Shown here: positions 1 through 10,301 of the stretch, in pieces
How positions within the stretch are numbered: position 1 is the first letter of the stretch
How the letters are laid out: the number at the start of each line of letters is the position of its first letter
Source of the DNA: Lactobacillus xylocopicola
Lineage (GTDB): Bacteria; Bacillota; Bacilli; Lactobacillales; Lactobacillaceae
Length of the DNA stretch: 64,000 nt
NCBI RefSeq assembly: GCF_033096005.1
Contig: NZ_AP026803.1
Location: forward strand, 1 to 64,000
Direction of reading: 5' to 3'
Notes under the pieces: generated by a model
Databases searched by the model: none
Seen by the model: only the letters and a program-made list of their open reading frames with translations
What the model was told of the DNA's origin: nothing
Position numbers and translations under genes: made by a program

Positions 1-1365
1 TTGTTTGATATCAATAAATTTTGGGAACACTTCAACCAGGAAATGCGTGAGCGTTTCAACGAAGTTGCATACAATGCCTGGTTCAAGAACACAAAACCAA
101 TTTCCTATGATAAGGGCACACACGAACTAAAAATCGCAGTCCAAAACCCCGTAACCAAGGGATATTGGGAGAAGAATCTGTCTTCGCAACTGATTCAATC
201 CGCCTATGGCTACGATAACCTTGAGGTCATGCCCGTCTTCCAAATTGAAGGCGAGCAAAGTTCGGAGCGTCTAGTGACCCCTAAGCCGCAAACTGAAAGC
301 CAGCCACAAACGCCCGAACAAATGCCCAATGTCTTTGTCCGTAACCTCAAGCTCAACGAAAAATATACTTTTGACAACTTCGTTCAGGGTGAAGGCAACA
401 AGCTAGCCGCTGGCGCAGCCCTGGCCGTTGCTGACAGTCCGGGGAGTTTCTATAATCCGCTCTTTATCTTTGGGGGCGTGGGACTTGGTAAGACCCACTT
501 AATGCAAGCTGTTGGCCACCAAATGCTGGCTGAACGTCCAGGCGCCAAGGTTGTTTACATTCAAAGTGAAACCTTTGTCAACGACTTTATCAATTCCATC
601 AAAAATAAGACCCAGGACCAATTCCGCGAGAAGTATCGAACTTGTGACCTCCTGTTGGTAGATGATATTCAATTTTTTGCCAAAAAAGAGGGTATCCAGG
701 AAGAGTTCTTCCATACTTTTGAGACGCTATACAACGATCAAAAGCAGATCGTCATGACCAGTGACCGGCTGCCAACCGAAATCCCGGACTTATCCGAACG
801 GTTAGTCTCCCGCTTCACCTGGGGCTTACAGGTAGAGATCACACCGCCAGACCTTGAAACGCGGATCGCCATTCTCCGCAAGAAGGCCGAAGCCGAAAAA
901 CTAACCATTGACGACAGTACCTTGGACTACATCGCCTCCCAGGTGGACACCAACATTCGCGAACTGGAGGGGGCGTTGGTTAAGGTCCAAGCCCATGCCA
1001 CTATCGAGCACGAAGACATCAACGTGAACTTGGCCCGCGAAGCCTTGGCAGACTTAAAACTAGTCCAAAAAAATCGGGGTTTACAAATATCGAAAATCCA
1101 AGAAGTAGTAGCCAATTACTTTCAGACTTCTACTTATGAATTAAAGGGCAAGAAACGGGTGCGCCAAATCGTCGTCCCCCGGCAGATAGCCATGTACCTG
1201 GCCCGCGAGTTGACAGACTCGAGCCTGCCTAAGATCGGTCAAGAGTTCGGCGGCAAGGACCACACGACGGTAATGCACGCCTATGATAAAATTAGTCGTG
1301 AGCTTAAAACAGATGCTGAAGTCAAAACCGCGGTCTTTGATTTGAAGCAGATGCTCGACCATTAA
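1..1365 (+). CDS. dnaA: Chromosomal replication initiator DnaA
   Basis: AAA+ initiator that binds DnaA boxes, melts the origin and helps load DnaB helicase. The 454-residue protein has the normal family length. The N-terminal helicase-interaction domain covers about residues 1-80, followed by a Gln/Pro-rich linker. The AAA+ core carries Walker A GGVGLGKT (158-165) and Walker B LLLVDDIQ near 218-225. A C-terminal helix-turn-helix carries the DnaA signature GGKDHTTVMHAYDK. The start is a TTG at the first base of the window, so its promoter and any upstream part of oriC lie outside. The gene is followed by a DnaA-box-containing spacer and dnaN, the standard Firmicutes order. Confidence 0.98.
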   Translation: MFDINKFWEHFNQEMRERFNEVAYNAWFKNTKPISYDKGTHELKIAVQNPVTKGYWEKNLSSQLIQSAYGYDNLEVMPVFQIEGEQSSERLVTPKPQTESQPQTPEQMPNVFVRNLKLNEKYTFDNFVQGEGNKLAAGAALAVADSPGSFYNPLFIFGGVGLGKTHLMQAVGHQMLAERPGAKVVYIQSETFVNDFINSIKNKTQDQFREKYRTCDLLLVDDIQFFAKKEGIQEEFFHTFETLYNDQKQIVMTSDRLPTEIPDLSERLVSRFTWGLQVEITPPDLETRIAILRKKAEAEKLTIDDSTLDYIASQVDTNIRELEGALVKVQAHATIEHEDINVNLAREALADLKLVQKNRGLQISKIQEVVANYFQTSTYELKGKKRVRQIVVPRQIAMYLARELTDSSLPKIGQEFGGKDHTTVMHAYDKISRELKTDAEVKTAVFDLKQMLDH

Positions 1366-1534
1366 AAGTGGCTAATTTGTGGACAACTAGCAGACTTGTG
1401 CACATCTTCTTAACCGTCCCAATTACGTTATTTTCGGATCAGCTTGACTTTTCAACAGAAATCACAGGACCTACTACTAATACTAACTAATATATAATTA
1501 AATAAATAAACAAACCCTAACCAGGAGGTCAAAA
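1366..1534 (+). other. dnaA-dnaN spacer: DnaA-box-like sites, DnaA-trio-like unwinding element, dnaN promoter region
   Basis: Three DnaA-box-like 9-mers are visible: TTGTCCACA on the minus strand at 1378-1386 (one mismatch to TTATCCACA), TTGTGCACA at 1396-1404 and TTTTCAACA at 1449-1457 (two mismatches each). A short GC-rich stretch (about 1464-1470) is followed at 1471-1491 by repeated CTA/ACTA triplets, then a run of A/T to 1510. This order (box, GC-rich, trios, AT-rich) is that of the B. subtilis unwinding region. A TATAAT at 1493-1498 may be the dnaN -10 box; I see no good -35. The dnaN ribosome site AGGAGG lies at about 1523-1528. Assignment as the duplex unwinding element is by analogy. 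Confidence 0.6.
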
Positions 1535-2665
1535 ATGAAATTTACCGTCAATCGAAATCTTTTTCTCGATAATCTAACCAACGTCATGCATGCTATTTCT
1601 GCCCGTGCCACTATTCCCATTCTTAGTGGAATCAAGCTTAACCTATCTGAAGATGAGTTACTGCTAACGGGGAGCGATACGGACATTTCAATCGAAATTC
1701 GCATTCCCGTTAGTGAAGACTTAACCGTTGCTTCAACCGGAGCAATTGTGCTACCAGCTCGTTTCTTCAGTGAAATTATTAGACGCTTGCCAGGTAAGGA
1801 ATTCTCACTTGAAGTTAAAGACAGTTTTCAAACCCAGATTATTTCTGAAAATAGTGAATTTACCATCAACGGCTTGGATGCTAATACTTATCCCCGCTTA
1901 CCGGAAATTCCTGATGAGTCCGCTTTTGTTATTTCTGGCAAGACCTTCCGCGATATCATCAATGAAACGCAATTCGCCGTGGCCACTCAAGAAAGTCGCC
2001 TAGTTTTGACGGGTGTTCACTTTACCTTTAGCCCGACCAAGATTAATGCCGTGGCCACTGACTCCCACCGCTTGTCAAGTCGTGCTTTGACCCTTGATAA
2101 GGGGCCCCAAGCCAAGACCGACTTAATTATTCCGGGCAAGAGCCTGCTTGAACTGGCCCGCATTATCGGTGAGACTGACCCTGAAATCAAGGTTTGTCCG
2201 GGCGACAACCAAGTATTGTTTGAGATTGGCAACATTCTCTTCTATTCGCGTCTACTAGAGGGCAGTTATCCTGACACGGATCGCCTGATTCCAACCGAAA
2301 AAACGACGACCGCTGTCTTTGACCTGGCTGAATTGTCCAGCGCATTGGACCGAGCAAGTTTATTAACCCATGCTGGGCGTAATAACGTGGTTGACCTAAC
2401 TTTGGATACAGAGCAGCAGACTGCCAACTTATCTGGTGAGTCCGCTGAAATCGGGAATGTTGAAGAAAATGTTAGCTTTAAGAAGCTGGAGGGTAAGAAT
2501 CTGAAGATCTCCTTCAATCCGGACTACCTGCGTGATGCCTTGCGGGCCTCGGTAACTGATTCAGTAATCATGGACTTCACTGAGCCACTGCGGCCATTCA
2601 CGGTTAATCCAGATCAGGCGGAGATCGACTTTGTTCAGTTGATTACACCAGTGCGCACTTTTTAA
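1535..2665 (+). CDS. dnaN: DNA polymerase III sliding clamp (beta subunit)
   Basis: Ring-shaped processivity clamp that tethers the replicative polymerase and repair enzymes to DNA. The 376-residue length and three-fold clamp-domain architecture are normal. Recognisable features are the N-terminal MKFTVNRNLFLDNLTNV, the mid-protein segment VATDSHRLSSR typical of bacterial clamps, and the C-terminal QLITPVRTF. ATG follows the ribosome site AGGAGG at good spacing. It sits 170 bases downstream of dnaA, with a terminator just after it, so dnaN is probably transcribed with or just after dnaA. Confidence 0.98.
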   Translation: MKFTVNRNLFLDNLTNVMHAISARATIPILSGIKLNLSEDELLLTGSDTDISIEIRIPVSEDLTVASTGAIVLPARFFSEIIRRLPGKEFSLEVKDSFQTQIISENSEFTINGLDANTYPRLPEIPDESAFVISGKTFRDIINETQFAVATQESRLVLTGVHFTFSPTKINAVATDSHRLSSRALTLDKGPQAKTDLIIPGKSLLELARIIGETDPEIKVCPGDNQVLFEIGNILFYSRLLEGSYPDTDRLIPTEKTTTAVFDLAELSSALDRASLLTHAGRNNVVDLTLDTEQQTANLSGESAEIGNVEENVSFKKLEGKNLKISFNPDYLRDALRASVTDSVIMDFTEPLRPFTVNPDQAEIDFVQLITPVRTF

Positions 2666-2682
2666 GAGATTTTAGTTTGACT

Positions 2683-2707
2683 AAGCCATCATTCGATGGC
2701 TTTTTTT
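2683..2707 (+). terminator. Rho-independent terminator after dnaN
   Basis: AAGCCATC pairs perfectly with GATGGCTT across the four-base loop ATTC, followed by a run of T. It ends the dnaN transcript; the 150 bases to yaaA hold nothing else I can name. Confidence 0.85.
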
Positions 2708-2871
2708 CTGGTCAACTTTTCTTATTCGAGCTCAAAAGGGGCGTATTTTATTCAAAAGGTCATTTGCGGTAAAGTGTTTATTTTTCTTAACGGCGGCTAG
2801 ACGGCTTTATATTGGCTTTTAGTTGTCTTTTGCTCGTGAAACGAATATAATTAATATATGTGTTTAAAGTG

Positions 2872-3093
2872 ATGAAGGTGAATATTATCAAAGAAGTTAG
2901 CGTAAAGGGTGAGTACATTACCCTGAGTCAATTCTTGAAGGAAGAGAGCATCATCTCCTCTGGTGGTCAGGCCAAGTGGTATCTGCAAGACAACCCAGTT
3001 CTGTTGAATGGAGTTGCAGAAAATCGGCGGGGTAAGAAGCTGCGACCGGGTGACCAAGTGAAAATTGACCAAGAAGTGTACGAATTTCGGTAA
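2872..3093 (+). CDS. yaaA: S4-domain RNA-binding protein YaaA
   Basis: Small (about 73-residue) S4-like RNA-binding protein that lies between dnaN and recF in many Firmicutes and is thought to act in ribosome biology; its exact role is not settled. The sequence shows the S4 pattern: ITLSQFLKEE, GGQAKWYLQDNPVLLNG, RRGKKLRPGD. A GTG at 2860 would add four residues, but ATG at 2872 best matches the family N terminus. The gene ends six bases before recF, so the two are co-transcribed. Confidence 0.88.
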   Translation: MKVNIIKEVSVKGEYITLSQFLKEESIISSGGQAKWYLQDNPVLLNGVAENRRGKKLRPGDQVKIDQEVYEFR

Positions 3094-3099
3094 TTCTCG

Positions 3100-4236
3100 A
3101 TGTATCTCAAGCAGTTTAGTGCGCAGCATTATCGCAACCTGCAGCAGCTTGACGTTGAGTTTGATCCCAATGTCAATATTTTTATTGGGCAAAATGCTCA
3201 AGGCAAGACTAACCTGTTAGAAGCAATCTATTTCTTGGCGCTGACCCGCTCGCACCGTACGAGTAACGACAAGGAACTTTTGGCTTTTGGTCAGGATTAT
3301 GCCAATATTACGGGACATGTCTATAAGAGTCAGGTTGACCTTTCCCTGCGCGTATTGCTCACTAAGAAAGGCAAAAAAGTCTGGGTGAACCGGATTGAAC
3401 AAGCGAAGTTGTCCAAGTATGTGGGGCAGCTTAACGCTATTTTATTTTCTCCAGAAGACTTGGAACTGATCAAGGGCGCACCTAGCTTGCGGCGGCGTTT
3501 CATGGATCAGGAATTTGGTCAAATTAACGCTGAATACCTATATTTTGCGGGTAAGTATCGGCAAGTACTACAACAAAAGAATAATTATCTCAAGCAGTTG
3601 GCTAAGGGTGCTGCACGAGACCCACTGTTTTTAGATGTGTTGTCTGACCAGTTAGCTGGTGTAGCAGCAGAAGTCGTGGTACGTCGATTTAAGTTTTTAA
3701 CTTACCTGAATCAGTATGCCCAAGATGCTTATGCCCACATTAGTCCTAGCGGTGAGAAGTTAACGGTCAAGTACCGACCATCGGTCAAAGAGGTTGACAA
3801 GCAGGATAGTGTTGAGGAAGTCTACCACAAGCTGCTAGCTAACTTTCGCAAAAATAAAGACAGTGAACTCTATAAGGGGACGACCCTAAATGGTCCCCAC
3901 CGCGATGATATTGAGTTCGAACTGGATGGTCAGGATGCCCACTTATACGGGTCTCAGGGACAGCAGCGGACAATCGCATTGAGTATTAAGTTAGCAGAGA
4001 TCAAGTTAGTACACCACCTGACCAAGGAATATCCCTTACTCTTACTGGATGATGTGATGAGTGAGCTGGATCATGACCGGCAGAGTGCCCTGCTTAACTA
4101 CATTCACGGCAAAACCCAAACCTTCATCACGACGACCGACCTTGCCGGTATTTCCTGGGAAATAATCAAAAAACCAAAAGTGTACCGGATCAATTCGGGC
4201 AAGATCTATTTAGAAGAGGAGAAACTAAATGGCTGA
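3100..4236 (+). CDS. recF: DNA replication and repair ATPase RecF
   Basis: SMC-like ATPase that loads RecA at gapped DNA. The 378 residues match the family. The Walker A motif GQNAQGKTN lies near residue 30, the ABC-type signature GSQGQQRT near 287-294, and Walker [13 protein letters not shown] in the C-terminal third. Strand and order fit the yaaA-recF-gyrB operon. The stop codon overlaps the gyrB start by eight bases, suggesting translational coupling. Confidence 0.97.
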   Translation: MYLKQFSAQHYRNLQQLDVEFDPNVNIFIGQNAQGKTNLLEAIYFLALTRSHRTSNDKELLAFGQDYANITGHVYKSQVDLSLRVLLTKKGKKVWVNRIEQAKLSKYVGQLNAILFSPEDLELIKGAPSLRRRFMDQEFGQINAEYLYFAGKYRQVLQQKNNYLKQLAKGAARDPLFLDVLSDQLAGVAAEVVVRRFKFLTYLNQYAQDAYAHISPSGEKLTVKYRPSVKEVDKQDSVEEVYHKLLANFRKNKDSELYKGTTLNGPHRDDIEFELDGQDAHLYGSQGQQRTIALSIKLAEIKLVHHLTKEYPLLLLDDVMSELDHDRQSALLNYIHGKTQTFITTTDLAGISWEIIKKPKVYRINSGKIYLEEEKLNG

Positions 4237-6193
4237 TAACAAGAATAATAACTCCGACCAAATCAAGCAGTATGAAAAAGAGGCAGATAAGTATAATGCC
4301 AGTCAAATTCAGGTCTTAGGAGGTCTTGAAGCGGTCCGCAAACGGCCGGGGATGTATATTGGTTCTACTAGTTCGCAAGGTTTGCACCACTTAGTGTGGG
4401 AAATAATCGATAACGGAATCGATGAAAGTCTGGCCGGTTTTGCCAGCAAGATTGAAGTGACAATCAATGAAGATGGTAGTGTAACTGTTCAGGATGACGG
4501 CCGCGGGATTCCGGTCGACATTCAAAAGAAGACTGGTCGTCCAGCCTTAGAGACGGTCTTCACGGTGCTGCACGCCGGTGGTAAGTTTGGTGGTGGGGGC
4601 TACAAGGTTTCCGGTGGTCTTCACGGTGTTGGGGCGTCAGTTGTTAACGCCTTGTCAACTAAGCTTGAAGTTATAACCATGCGTGATGGCAAGAAGTACC
4701 AGATTGATTTCACCCGTGGTCGGGTCAACCATGAAATGGCGATGACTGGATCAGTACCAGCAGGTGAGCATGGTACCATCGTGCACTTTTTCCCTGATGC
4801 AGATATCTTTACTGAGACCACGTCCTTTGATGACAAGATCCTCAAAACGCGAATTCGAGAGCTAGCCTTTTTGAACAAGGGACTTAAATTGACTTTCACG
4901 GACAAGCGTAAGGAAAGCGCTGAAACGGACGTTTATCACTTCGAAGGTGGAATTAAAGAGTACGTTTCTTTCTTAAACCATGGTACCGAAGTATTATTTG
5001 ATGAACCAATTTACGTTGAAGGTAATGATAATGACATCAACGTTGAAGTCTCGCTGCAATACACTCAAGGCTATAAGACTACGCTGATGACCTTCGCTAA
5101 CAATATCCACACCTATGAGGGGGGGATGCACGAAGCCGGCTTTAAGACGGCTTTGACCCGGGTGGTGAATGATTACGCCCATAAAACCAAGTTATTGAAA
5201 GACAGTGATGACAACCTGTCTGGTGAGGATATTCGTGAAGGAATGACCGCGGTTGTTTCAGTTAAGCACCCTAATCCGCAATTTGAGGGCCAGACTAAGA
5301 CCAAACTTGGTAACTCTGATGCTCGTACCGCTGTTGATCGGGCCTTTTCAGAAACCTTTAGCCGCTTTTTACTAGAAAATCCGCAGGAAGGTCGCAAAAT
5401 TGTTGAGAAGGCTCAACTAGCTGAAAGAGCACGGACTGCTGCTAAACGGGCGCGTGAAGTTACCCGGAAGAAGTCGGGCTTAGAAATTGCCAATCTACCT
5501 GGTAAATTAGCCGATAACACAAGTAACGATCCGAGCATTTCAGAATTGTTCATCGTTGAGGGGAACTCCGCCGGTGGTTCGGCCAAGCAGGGGCGGTCAC
5601 GACTAACTCAAGCTATTCTGCCAATTCGAGGCAAAATTCTCAACGTTGAGAAGGCCTCAATGGACCGTATTTTGGCCAACGAAGAAATACGGTCCCTCTT
5701 TACGGCTTTGGGAACAGGCTTTGGAGCTGACTTTGACGTTTCTAAAGCCCGTTACCACAAGTTGATTATTATGACGGATGCCGATGTCGACGGTGCCCAC
5801 ATTCGCACGCTACTGTTAACCCTCTTTTACAACTACATGCGTCCCATGATTGAAAAGGGCTACGTCTATATCGCTCGTCCACCTCTATACCAGGTTCGTC
5901 AGGGTAAAGTTATTCGCTACTTGGATACTGACGAGGAGCTACATGACTACCTGGGAAGTCTGCAACCGAGTCCGAAGCCAACGGTTCAGCGTTACAAGGG
6001 TCTAGGTGAAATGGATGCAGACCAGCTATGGGAAACGACGATGAATCCTGAAAACAGGCGACTTGACCGGGTTGATCCGGAATTTGCCAAGAATGTGGAT
6101 GAAGTCTTCGAGTTACTCATGGGGAATGAAGTAGCACCGCGACGTAATTTCATTGAAACTAATGCCAAATACGTTGAGAACTTGGATGCTTAG
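4229..6193 (+). CDS. gyrB: DNA gyrase subunit B
   Basis: ATPase subunit of gyrase, which introduces negative supercoils with GyrA. The 654 residues carry the GHKL ATP-binding fold with [16 protein letters not shown] and the glycine-rich [14 protein letters not shown]. The TOPRIM domain has [16 protein letters not shown] (near 440) and the metal-binding [10 protein letters not shown]. The C-terminal tail is GyrB-like, with [12 protein letters not shown] is preceded by GAGGAG. It overlaps recF by eight bases and lies nine bases before gyrA. Confidence 0.98.
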   Translation: MADNKNNNSDQIKQYEKEADKYNASQIQVLGGLEAVRKRPGMYIGSTSSQGLHHLVWEIIDNGIDESLAGFASKIEVTINEDGSVTVQDDGRGIPVDIQKKTGRPALETVFTVLHAGGKFGGGGYKVSGGLHGVGASVVNALSTKLEVITMRDGKKYQIDFTRGRVNHEMAMTGSVPAGEHGTIVHFFPDADIFTETTSFDDKILKTRIRELAFLNKGLKLTFTDKRKESAETDVYHFEGGIKEYVSFLNHGTEVLFDEPIYVEGNDNDINVEVSLQYTQGYKTTLMTFANNIHTYEGGMHEAGFKTALTRVVNDYAHKTKLLKDSDDNLSGEDIREGMTAVVSVKHPNPQFEGQTKTKLGNSDARTAVDRAFSETFSRFLLENPQEGRKIVEKAQLAERARTAAKRAREVTRKKSGLEIANLPGKLADNTSNDPSISELFIVEGNSAGGSAKQGRSRLTQAILPIRGKILNVEKASMDRILANEEIRSLFTALGTGFGADFDVSKARYHKLIIMTDADVDGAHIRTLLLTLFYNYMRPMIEKGYVYIARPPLYQVRQGKVIRYLDTDEELHDYLGSLQPSPKPTVQRYKGLGEMDADQLWETTMNPENRRLDRVDPEFAKNVDEVFELLMGNEVAPRRNFIETNAKYVENLDA

Positions 6194-6202
6194 GAGGTCT
6201 AA

Positions 6203-8704
6203 ATGGATAACGACAATCAAGGTCAAGATCATAGAATAAGAAATGTCGACCTGACGAACGTAATGAATAGCTCGTTTTTGGATTATGCCATGTCGGTTAT
6301 CGTTGCGCGTGCTCTACCCGATGTGCGTGACGGCTTAAAGCCAGTTCAGCGGCGTATTCTCTATGGAATGAGCGAACTGGGTGTTACGCCGGACAAGCAA
6401 TACAAGAAGTCAGCCAGAATTGTCGGTGAAGTCATGGGTAAATTCCACCCCCATGGTGACTCTTCGATATACTTGGCCATGGCCCATATGGCCCAAGACT
6501 TCAGCTATCGGTACATGTTAGTTGATGGTCATGGTAACTTTGGGTCAGTCGATGGTGACGAACCAGCCGCAATGCGTTATACCGAGGCGCGAATGAGCAA
6601 AATCGCGGTCGAGATGCTGCGTGACATTAATAAAAATACGATTGACTGGCAACGTAACTACGATGACTCTGAGAATGAGCCGGTTGTCTTACCGGCTAGA
6701 ATACCTAATCTGCTAGTCAACGGGACCAGCGGAATTGCGGTCGGAATGACTACTAACATTCCGCCTCACAACCTCTCTGAAGTAATTAAAGGGATTCATA
6801 TGCTGATGAATAACCCGGATATTACAACCAAGGAACTAATGAAGGCCATTCCCGGTCCTGATTTTCCCACCGGTGGTACGATTATGGGTCGGGGTGGCAT
6901 CTACCGGGCCTATGAAACGGGCCGGGGCAACATTGTTGTGCGAGCTAACACCACCATTGAAACCGAAAAGAGTGGCCGAGAACGGATTGTCGTCACTGAG
7001 CTGCCTTACTTGGTAAATAAGGCTGAATTGGTGAAGAAGATTGCTGATTTGGCCAGGTCTAAAACAATTGATGGCATCACCGGGGTGCGGGATGAGTCTG
7101 ACCAGACGGGAATGCGGATGACCATTGATATCCGCCGGGATGCTAGTGCCAGTGTGGTGTTGAATAACTTATTCAAACTAACGCAGATGCAGGCTAACTT
7201 TGGGATGAATATGGTGGCCATTGCGGATGGCGCACCGCACTTTTTGACCCTGAAGCAAATGCTGGAATATTACTTGGAACATCAAGAAGATGTGGTAACC
7301 CGTAGAACCAAGTTCGAACTCGCTAAGGCTGAGGCCCGGGCGCACATCTTAGAGGGGCTGAAGATAGCCCTAGACCATATTGACGAGATTGTTCATATTA
7401 TCCGTCAGAGTGAGTCAAGTGACATTGCTAAGGCAGCCCTGATCAGTCGCTTTGGTCTGGATGACAAGCAGTCACAGGCTATCTTAGACATGAGGCTGGT
7501 ACGGCTGACTGGCTTGGAACGGGACAAGGTAGAAGCTGAATACAAGGAACTGCAGGTCAAAATTGCTGATTACAAGGATATCTTGGCGCGCCATGAACGA
7601 ATCAATGAGTTGATTTATGAGGAATTACTTGATATTCAAAAGCGTTTTGGTGACGAGCGCCGAACCAAGATTGGTGATGGCGAAGTGATTTCAATTGAAG
7701 ATGAAGATCTGATTGAAAAGCAGGACGTGCTGCTGACCCTGACCCACAGTGGCTACATTAAGCGCATGCTGATTAATGAATTTAAGACACAGAACCGTGG
7801 CGGTAAAGGTATCAAGGGCATGGGGATTAAAGACGGCGACTTCATTGAGAAATTGCTTTATGCAAGTACGCATGACCTAGTCCTGTTCTTTACTAACAGG
7901 GGTAAAGTCTACTCCAAAAAAGCCTATGAAGTTCCTGAATTTGGACGCACGGCCAAGGGGCTACCGGTTGTCAACTTGTTACAACTTGAAAAAGGCGAAA
8001 AAATTCAGACGATTATTACAATTCCGCCAGATGCTGCTGAACATTACCTCTTCTTCATTACGAGGTTAGGAGTAGTTAAACGAACCAAGGTCAGTGACTT
8101 TGCCAATATCCGCAACAGCGGTCTAATTGCCCTCACTCTGCGTGACGGTGACGAGCTGACCAACGTCTTAACGACTGATGGTAGGCAAGATATCTTGATT
8201 GGTACCCACTTAGGATATGCGGTGCGCTTCAATGAAGAAGCGGTGCGCTCGATGGGTAGAACGGCTGCTGGGGTACGCGGCATCAACTTGCGGACCGACG
8301 ATTATGTGGTCGGGTCCGGTGTCATCAAGGATACTGATGAAGTTTTGGTGGTTTCCGAGAACGGTTACGGTAAACGGACACCTGCGAGTGAATATCCGGT
8401 TAAGGGCCGCGGCGGCAAAGGCATCCAGACTGCCAAGGTGACGACCAAGAACGGACCGCTTGCCGGGGTAACCGTAATTGACGGAACTCAGGATATCATG
8501 GTTATCACCAATGATGGCATCATGATTCGCTTCAAGATTGACAGTGTTTCGCAGACTGGGCGAAGCACGATTGGGGTTCGTCTGATTAAAGTTGGCGATG
8601 ACAGCAAGGCCGCAAGTTTAGCCGTTGTTCCGGTGGAAGAAGACCAGGAAGTGGCAGACGATAGCGCGGAGGTTAGTGAAACCTTAGACGATCCACAAGA
8701 ATAA
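6203..8704 (+). CDS. gyrA: DNA gyrase subunit A
   Basis: Breakage-reunion subunit of gyrase. The catalytic tyrosine is in [10 protein letters not shown] near residue 124. The quinolone-resistance region [12 protein letters not shown] keeps Ser and Glu/Tyr positions in a susceptible-looking form, which is a sequence reading only. A coiled-coil tower and six-bladed DNA-wrapping domain follow; the GyrA-box is seen as [10 protein letters not shown]. The 833-residue length is normal, with an acidic C-terminal tail. ATG is preceded by GGAGG. It forms an operon with gyrB and is followed by a long structured spacer. Confidence 0.98.
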   Translation: MDNDNQGQDHRIRNVDLTNVMNSSFLDYAMSVIVARALPDVRDGLKPVQRRILYGMSELGVTPDKQYKKSARIVGEVMGKFHPHGDSSIYLAMAHMAQDFSYRYMLVDGHGNFGSVDGDEPAAMRYTEARMSKIAVEMLRDINKNTIDWQRNYDDSENEPVVLPARIPNLLVNGTSGIAVGMTTNIPPHNLSEVIKGIHMLMNNPDITTKELMKAIPGPDFPTGGTIMGRGGIYRAYETGRGNIVVRANTTIETEKSGRERIVVTELPYLVNKAELVKKIADLARSKTIDGITGVRDESDQTGMRMTIDIRRDASASVVLNNLFKLTQMQANFGMNMVAIADGAPHFLTLKQMLEYYLEHQEDVVTRRTKFELAKAEARAHILEGLKIALDHIDEIVHIIRQSESSDIAKAALISRFGLDDKQSQAILDMRLVRLTGLERDKVEAEYKELQVKIADYKDILARHERINELIYEELLDIQKRFGDERRTKIGDGEVISIEDEDLIEKQDVLLTLTHSGYIKRMLINEFKTQNRGGKGIKGMGIKDGDFIEKLLYASTHDLVLFFTNRGKVYSKKAYEVPEFGRTAKGLPVVNLLQLEKGEKIQTIITIPPDAAEHYLFFITRLGVVKRTKVSDFANIRNSGLIALTLRDGDELTNVLTTDGRQDILIGTHLGYAVRFNEEAVRSMGRTAAGVRGINLRTDDYVVGSGVIKDTDEVLVVSENGYGKRTPASEYPVKGRGGKGIQTAKVTTKNGPLAGVTVIDGTQDIMVITNDGIMIRFKIDSVSQTGRSTIGVRLIKVGDDSKAASLAVVPVEEDQEVADDSAEVSETLDDPQE

Positions 8705-8713
8705 GTAATAGCT

Positions 8714-8809
8714 AAAAATTACTAAAAAATTATCAGACTTTTAACGTATTTACTGTTAGGAAGGAGAACTTCCCTCAGGATCACGTGAAGATAGTTTGGT
8801 AATTTTTTT
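8714..8809 (+). terminator. Large composite hairpin between gyrA and rpsF (gyrA terminator candidate)
   Basis: The arm 8714-8726 can pair with 8795-8807 (one G-U type pair) and is followed by a T run, as in a terminator. The enclosed stretch of nearly 70 bases holds a second small stem, GGAAG/CTTCC at 8759-8773 with loop GAGAA. The right arm overlaps the -35 box of the next promoter. This is larger than ordinary terminators in this window. Confidence 0.55.
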
Positions 8810-8908
8810 GTTTGTGTGCTAGAATTAGAGATTGCGAGTAATAAACTTAATTACTCCTTGTTCTTGATTTTAGCAAGAACCATTTAGTCCAGAAGGAGGT
8901 GCACTAGT
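8796..8908 (+). promoter_or_regulatory. rpsF-ssb-rpsR promoter and structured 5' leader
   Basis: The -35 box TTGGTA (8796-8801) and -10 box TAGAAT (8820-8825) are 18 bases apart. The leader of about 80 bases forms two hairpins: GAGTAAT/ATTACTC at 8836-8856 and GTTCTTG/CAAGAAC at 8860-8880. The ribosome site AAGGAGG follows. The S6:S18 operon is autoregulated through a leader RNA in many bacteria; I do not see the conserved CCG of that motif clearly, so its presence here is inference. Confidence 0.5.
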
Positions 8909-9205
8909 ATGACAACTACTAAGTACGAAATAACTTATATTATCAAGCCTGACATTGATGAGGAATCAAAGAAGGCCTTGGTTGAAAACTATGATAAGGT
9001 TATTACCGATAACGGTGGTACGATGGTTGAATCAAAAGACTGGGAAAAGCGTCATTTCGCATACGAAATCAATAAATACCGTGAAGGAACATATCACGTT
9101 ATGGTTTTCGATGCTGACAATGCTGAAGCAGTCAACGAATTTGATCGTTTGTCCAAGATTGATACTGCTGTTTTGCGTTCAATGATCGTTAAGATTGACG
9201 AATAA
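8909..9205 (+). CDS. rpsF: 30S ribosomal protein S6
   Basis: Small-subunit protein that pairs with S18 on the platform of the 30S subunit. The 98-residue length and the start [15 protein letters not shown], plus the motif [14 protein letters not shown], identify it. ATG follows a strong AAGGAGG. It is the first gene of the rpsF-ssb-rpsR operon. Confidence 0.97.
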   Translation: MTTTKYEITYIIKPDIDEESKKALVENYDKVITDNGGTMVESKDWEKRHFAYEINKYREGTYHVMVFDADNAEAVNEFDRLSKIDTAVLRSMIVKIDE

Positions 9206-9254
9206 TACAAAAACTTTATCGTTTTCGTGATTTAGGAAAGGAAGGACTTGAAGT

Positions 9255-9767
9255 ATGATTAATCGAGTTGTACTTGTAGGCCGTCTAACACGTGATCCTG
9301 AATTGCGTACTACTGGGAGTGGGATCTCGGTTGCTACGTTTACGCTTGCCGTTGACCGTCAGTTTACTAACGCTCAAGGTGAGAGAGGTGCGGATTTTAT
9401 CAGCTGTGTCATTTGGCGCAAGGCGGCAGAGAACTTCTGTAACTTTACGTCCAAAGGGTCGCTAGTTGGTATTGATGGCCGGATTCAAACCAGAACTTAC
9501 GATAATAAAGACGGGCAGAGGGTATATGTAACTGAAGTTGTCGTTGATAACTTCTCATTGCTCGAATCACGTAAAGATCGTGAAGCTCGTGGTCAAAACG
9601 GTGGTTTTACACCTAATAATAATGGGAATTTTGGTAATCCAAATACCAACAATTCATCAAACATGGGAAATCCTAGTCAGAATAACAGTCAAGCAAGTGC
9701 CCCGCAAGATCCGTTTGCTGGATCGGGTGACACGATTGACATTTCTGATGATGATTTGCCCTTCTAA
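9255..9767 (+). CDS. ssb: Single-stranded DNA-binding protein
   Basis: Coats single-stranded DNA in replication and recombination. The OB-fold core is at residues 1-105, with [18 protein letters not shown] and [15 protein letters not shown] disordered Asn/Gly/Ser/Gln-rich linker follows. The conserved acidic tip is DISDDDLPF, the docking site for partner proteins. Length is 170 residues. It lies between rpsF and rpsR as in B. subtilis. Confidence 0.98.
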   Translation: MINRVVLVGRLTRDPELRTTGSGISVATFTLAVDRQFTNAQGERGADFISCVIWRKAAENFCNFTSKGSLVGIDGRIQTRTYDNKDGQRVYVTEVVVDNFSLLESRKDREARGQNGGFTPNNNGNFGNPNTNNSSNMGNPSQNNSQASAPQDPFAGSGDTIDISDDDLPF

Positions 9768-9790
9768 CTTTTTAAGAAAGGACCGAGGAT

Positions 9791-10033
9791 ATGGCTCAAC
9801 AAAGAAGAGGTGGCGGCGGAGGTCGTCGTCGTAAGGTTGACTACATTGCAGCTAACCATATTGATCACGTTGATTACAAGGACGTTGATCTGTTGAAACA
9901 TTTTATCTCTGAAAGAGGTAAAATCTTACCACGTCGTGTCACTGGCACCAGCGCTAAAAATCAGCGTAAGGTAGCTAAGGCAATCGAAAGAGCTCGCATT
10001 ATGGGCTTATTGCCATTTGTTACTGAAGACTAA
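9791..10033 (+). CDS. rpsR: 30S ribosomal protein S18
   Basis: Partner of S6 on the 30S platform. It has 80 residues with a Gly/Arg-rich N terminus, then [20 protein letters not shown] and the conserved [20 protein letters not shown]. It starts 23 bases after ssb behind AAGGA. A terminator follows, closing the operon. Confidence 0.97.
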   Translation: MAQQRRGGGGGRRRKVDYIAANHIDHVDYKDVDLLKHFISERGKILPRRVTGTSAKNQRKVAKAIERARIMGLLPFVTED

Positions 10034-10046
10034 GTAGACAATAAGT

Positions 10047-10081
10047 AAAACACTAGGCGATAAGTAGTCTGGTGTTTTTTT
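10047..10081 (+). terminator. Terminator of the rpsF-ssb-rpsR operon
   Basis: AAAACACTAG (10047-10056) pairs with CTGGTGTTTT (10069-10078) through one G-U pair, followed by a T run. Confidence 0.85.
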
Positions 10082-10159
10082 GTGCTGTAAAGTCCCTGAA
10101 TGTATATGATGCTGAATTATACAGTTGGTAATTGAATTAACGTAACTATAGCCCCTCGC

Positions 10160-10206
10160 AAACAAAAGCAATTTTGAATAGTGCGGGCAGGAGCCCGCAT
10201 TTGTTT
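10160..10206. repeat. Nested inverted repeat upstream of gdpP
   Basis: A perfect 7-bp GC-rich stem, TGCGGGC/GCCCGCA with loop AGGA (10182-10199), is bracketed by AAACAAA (10160-10166) and TTTGTTT (10200-10206), which can also pair. It resembles a terminator but sits well after the rpsR terminator and about 100 bases before gdpP. Function unknown. Confidence 0.5.
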
Positions 10207-10301
10207 ATCATCTTAAGCTAATTCAAGGGGAGTTTCTTATCCGGTCAATACAAGGTATAATAAGAATGATGTATTCTACATTGGATTAGGAAGGATCTTA
10301 C

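Noticed and set aside
499..1362. Reverse-strand open frames inside dnaA
   Set aside because: They are shadows of the strongly supported dnaA frame, with no ribosome sites or recognisable domains. The same applies to similar frames opposite dnaN, gyrB, gyrA, gdpP and dnaB.
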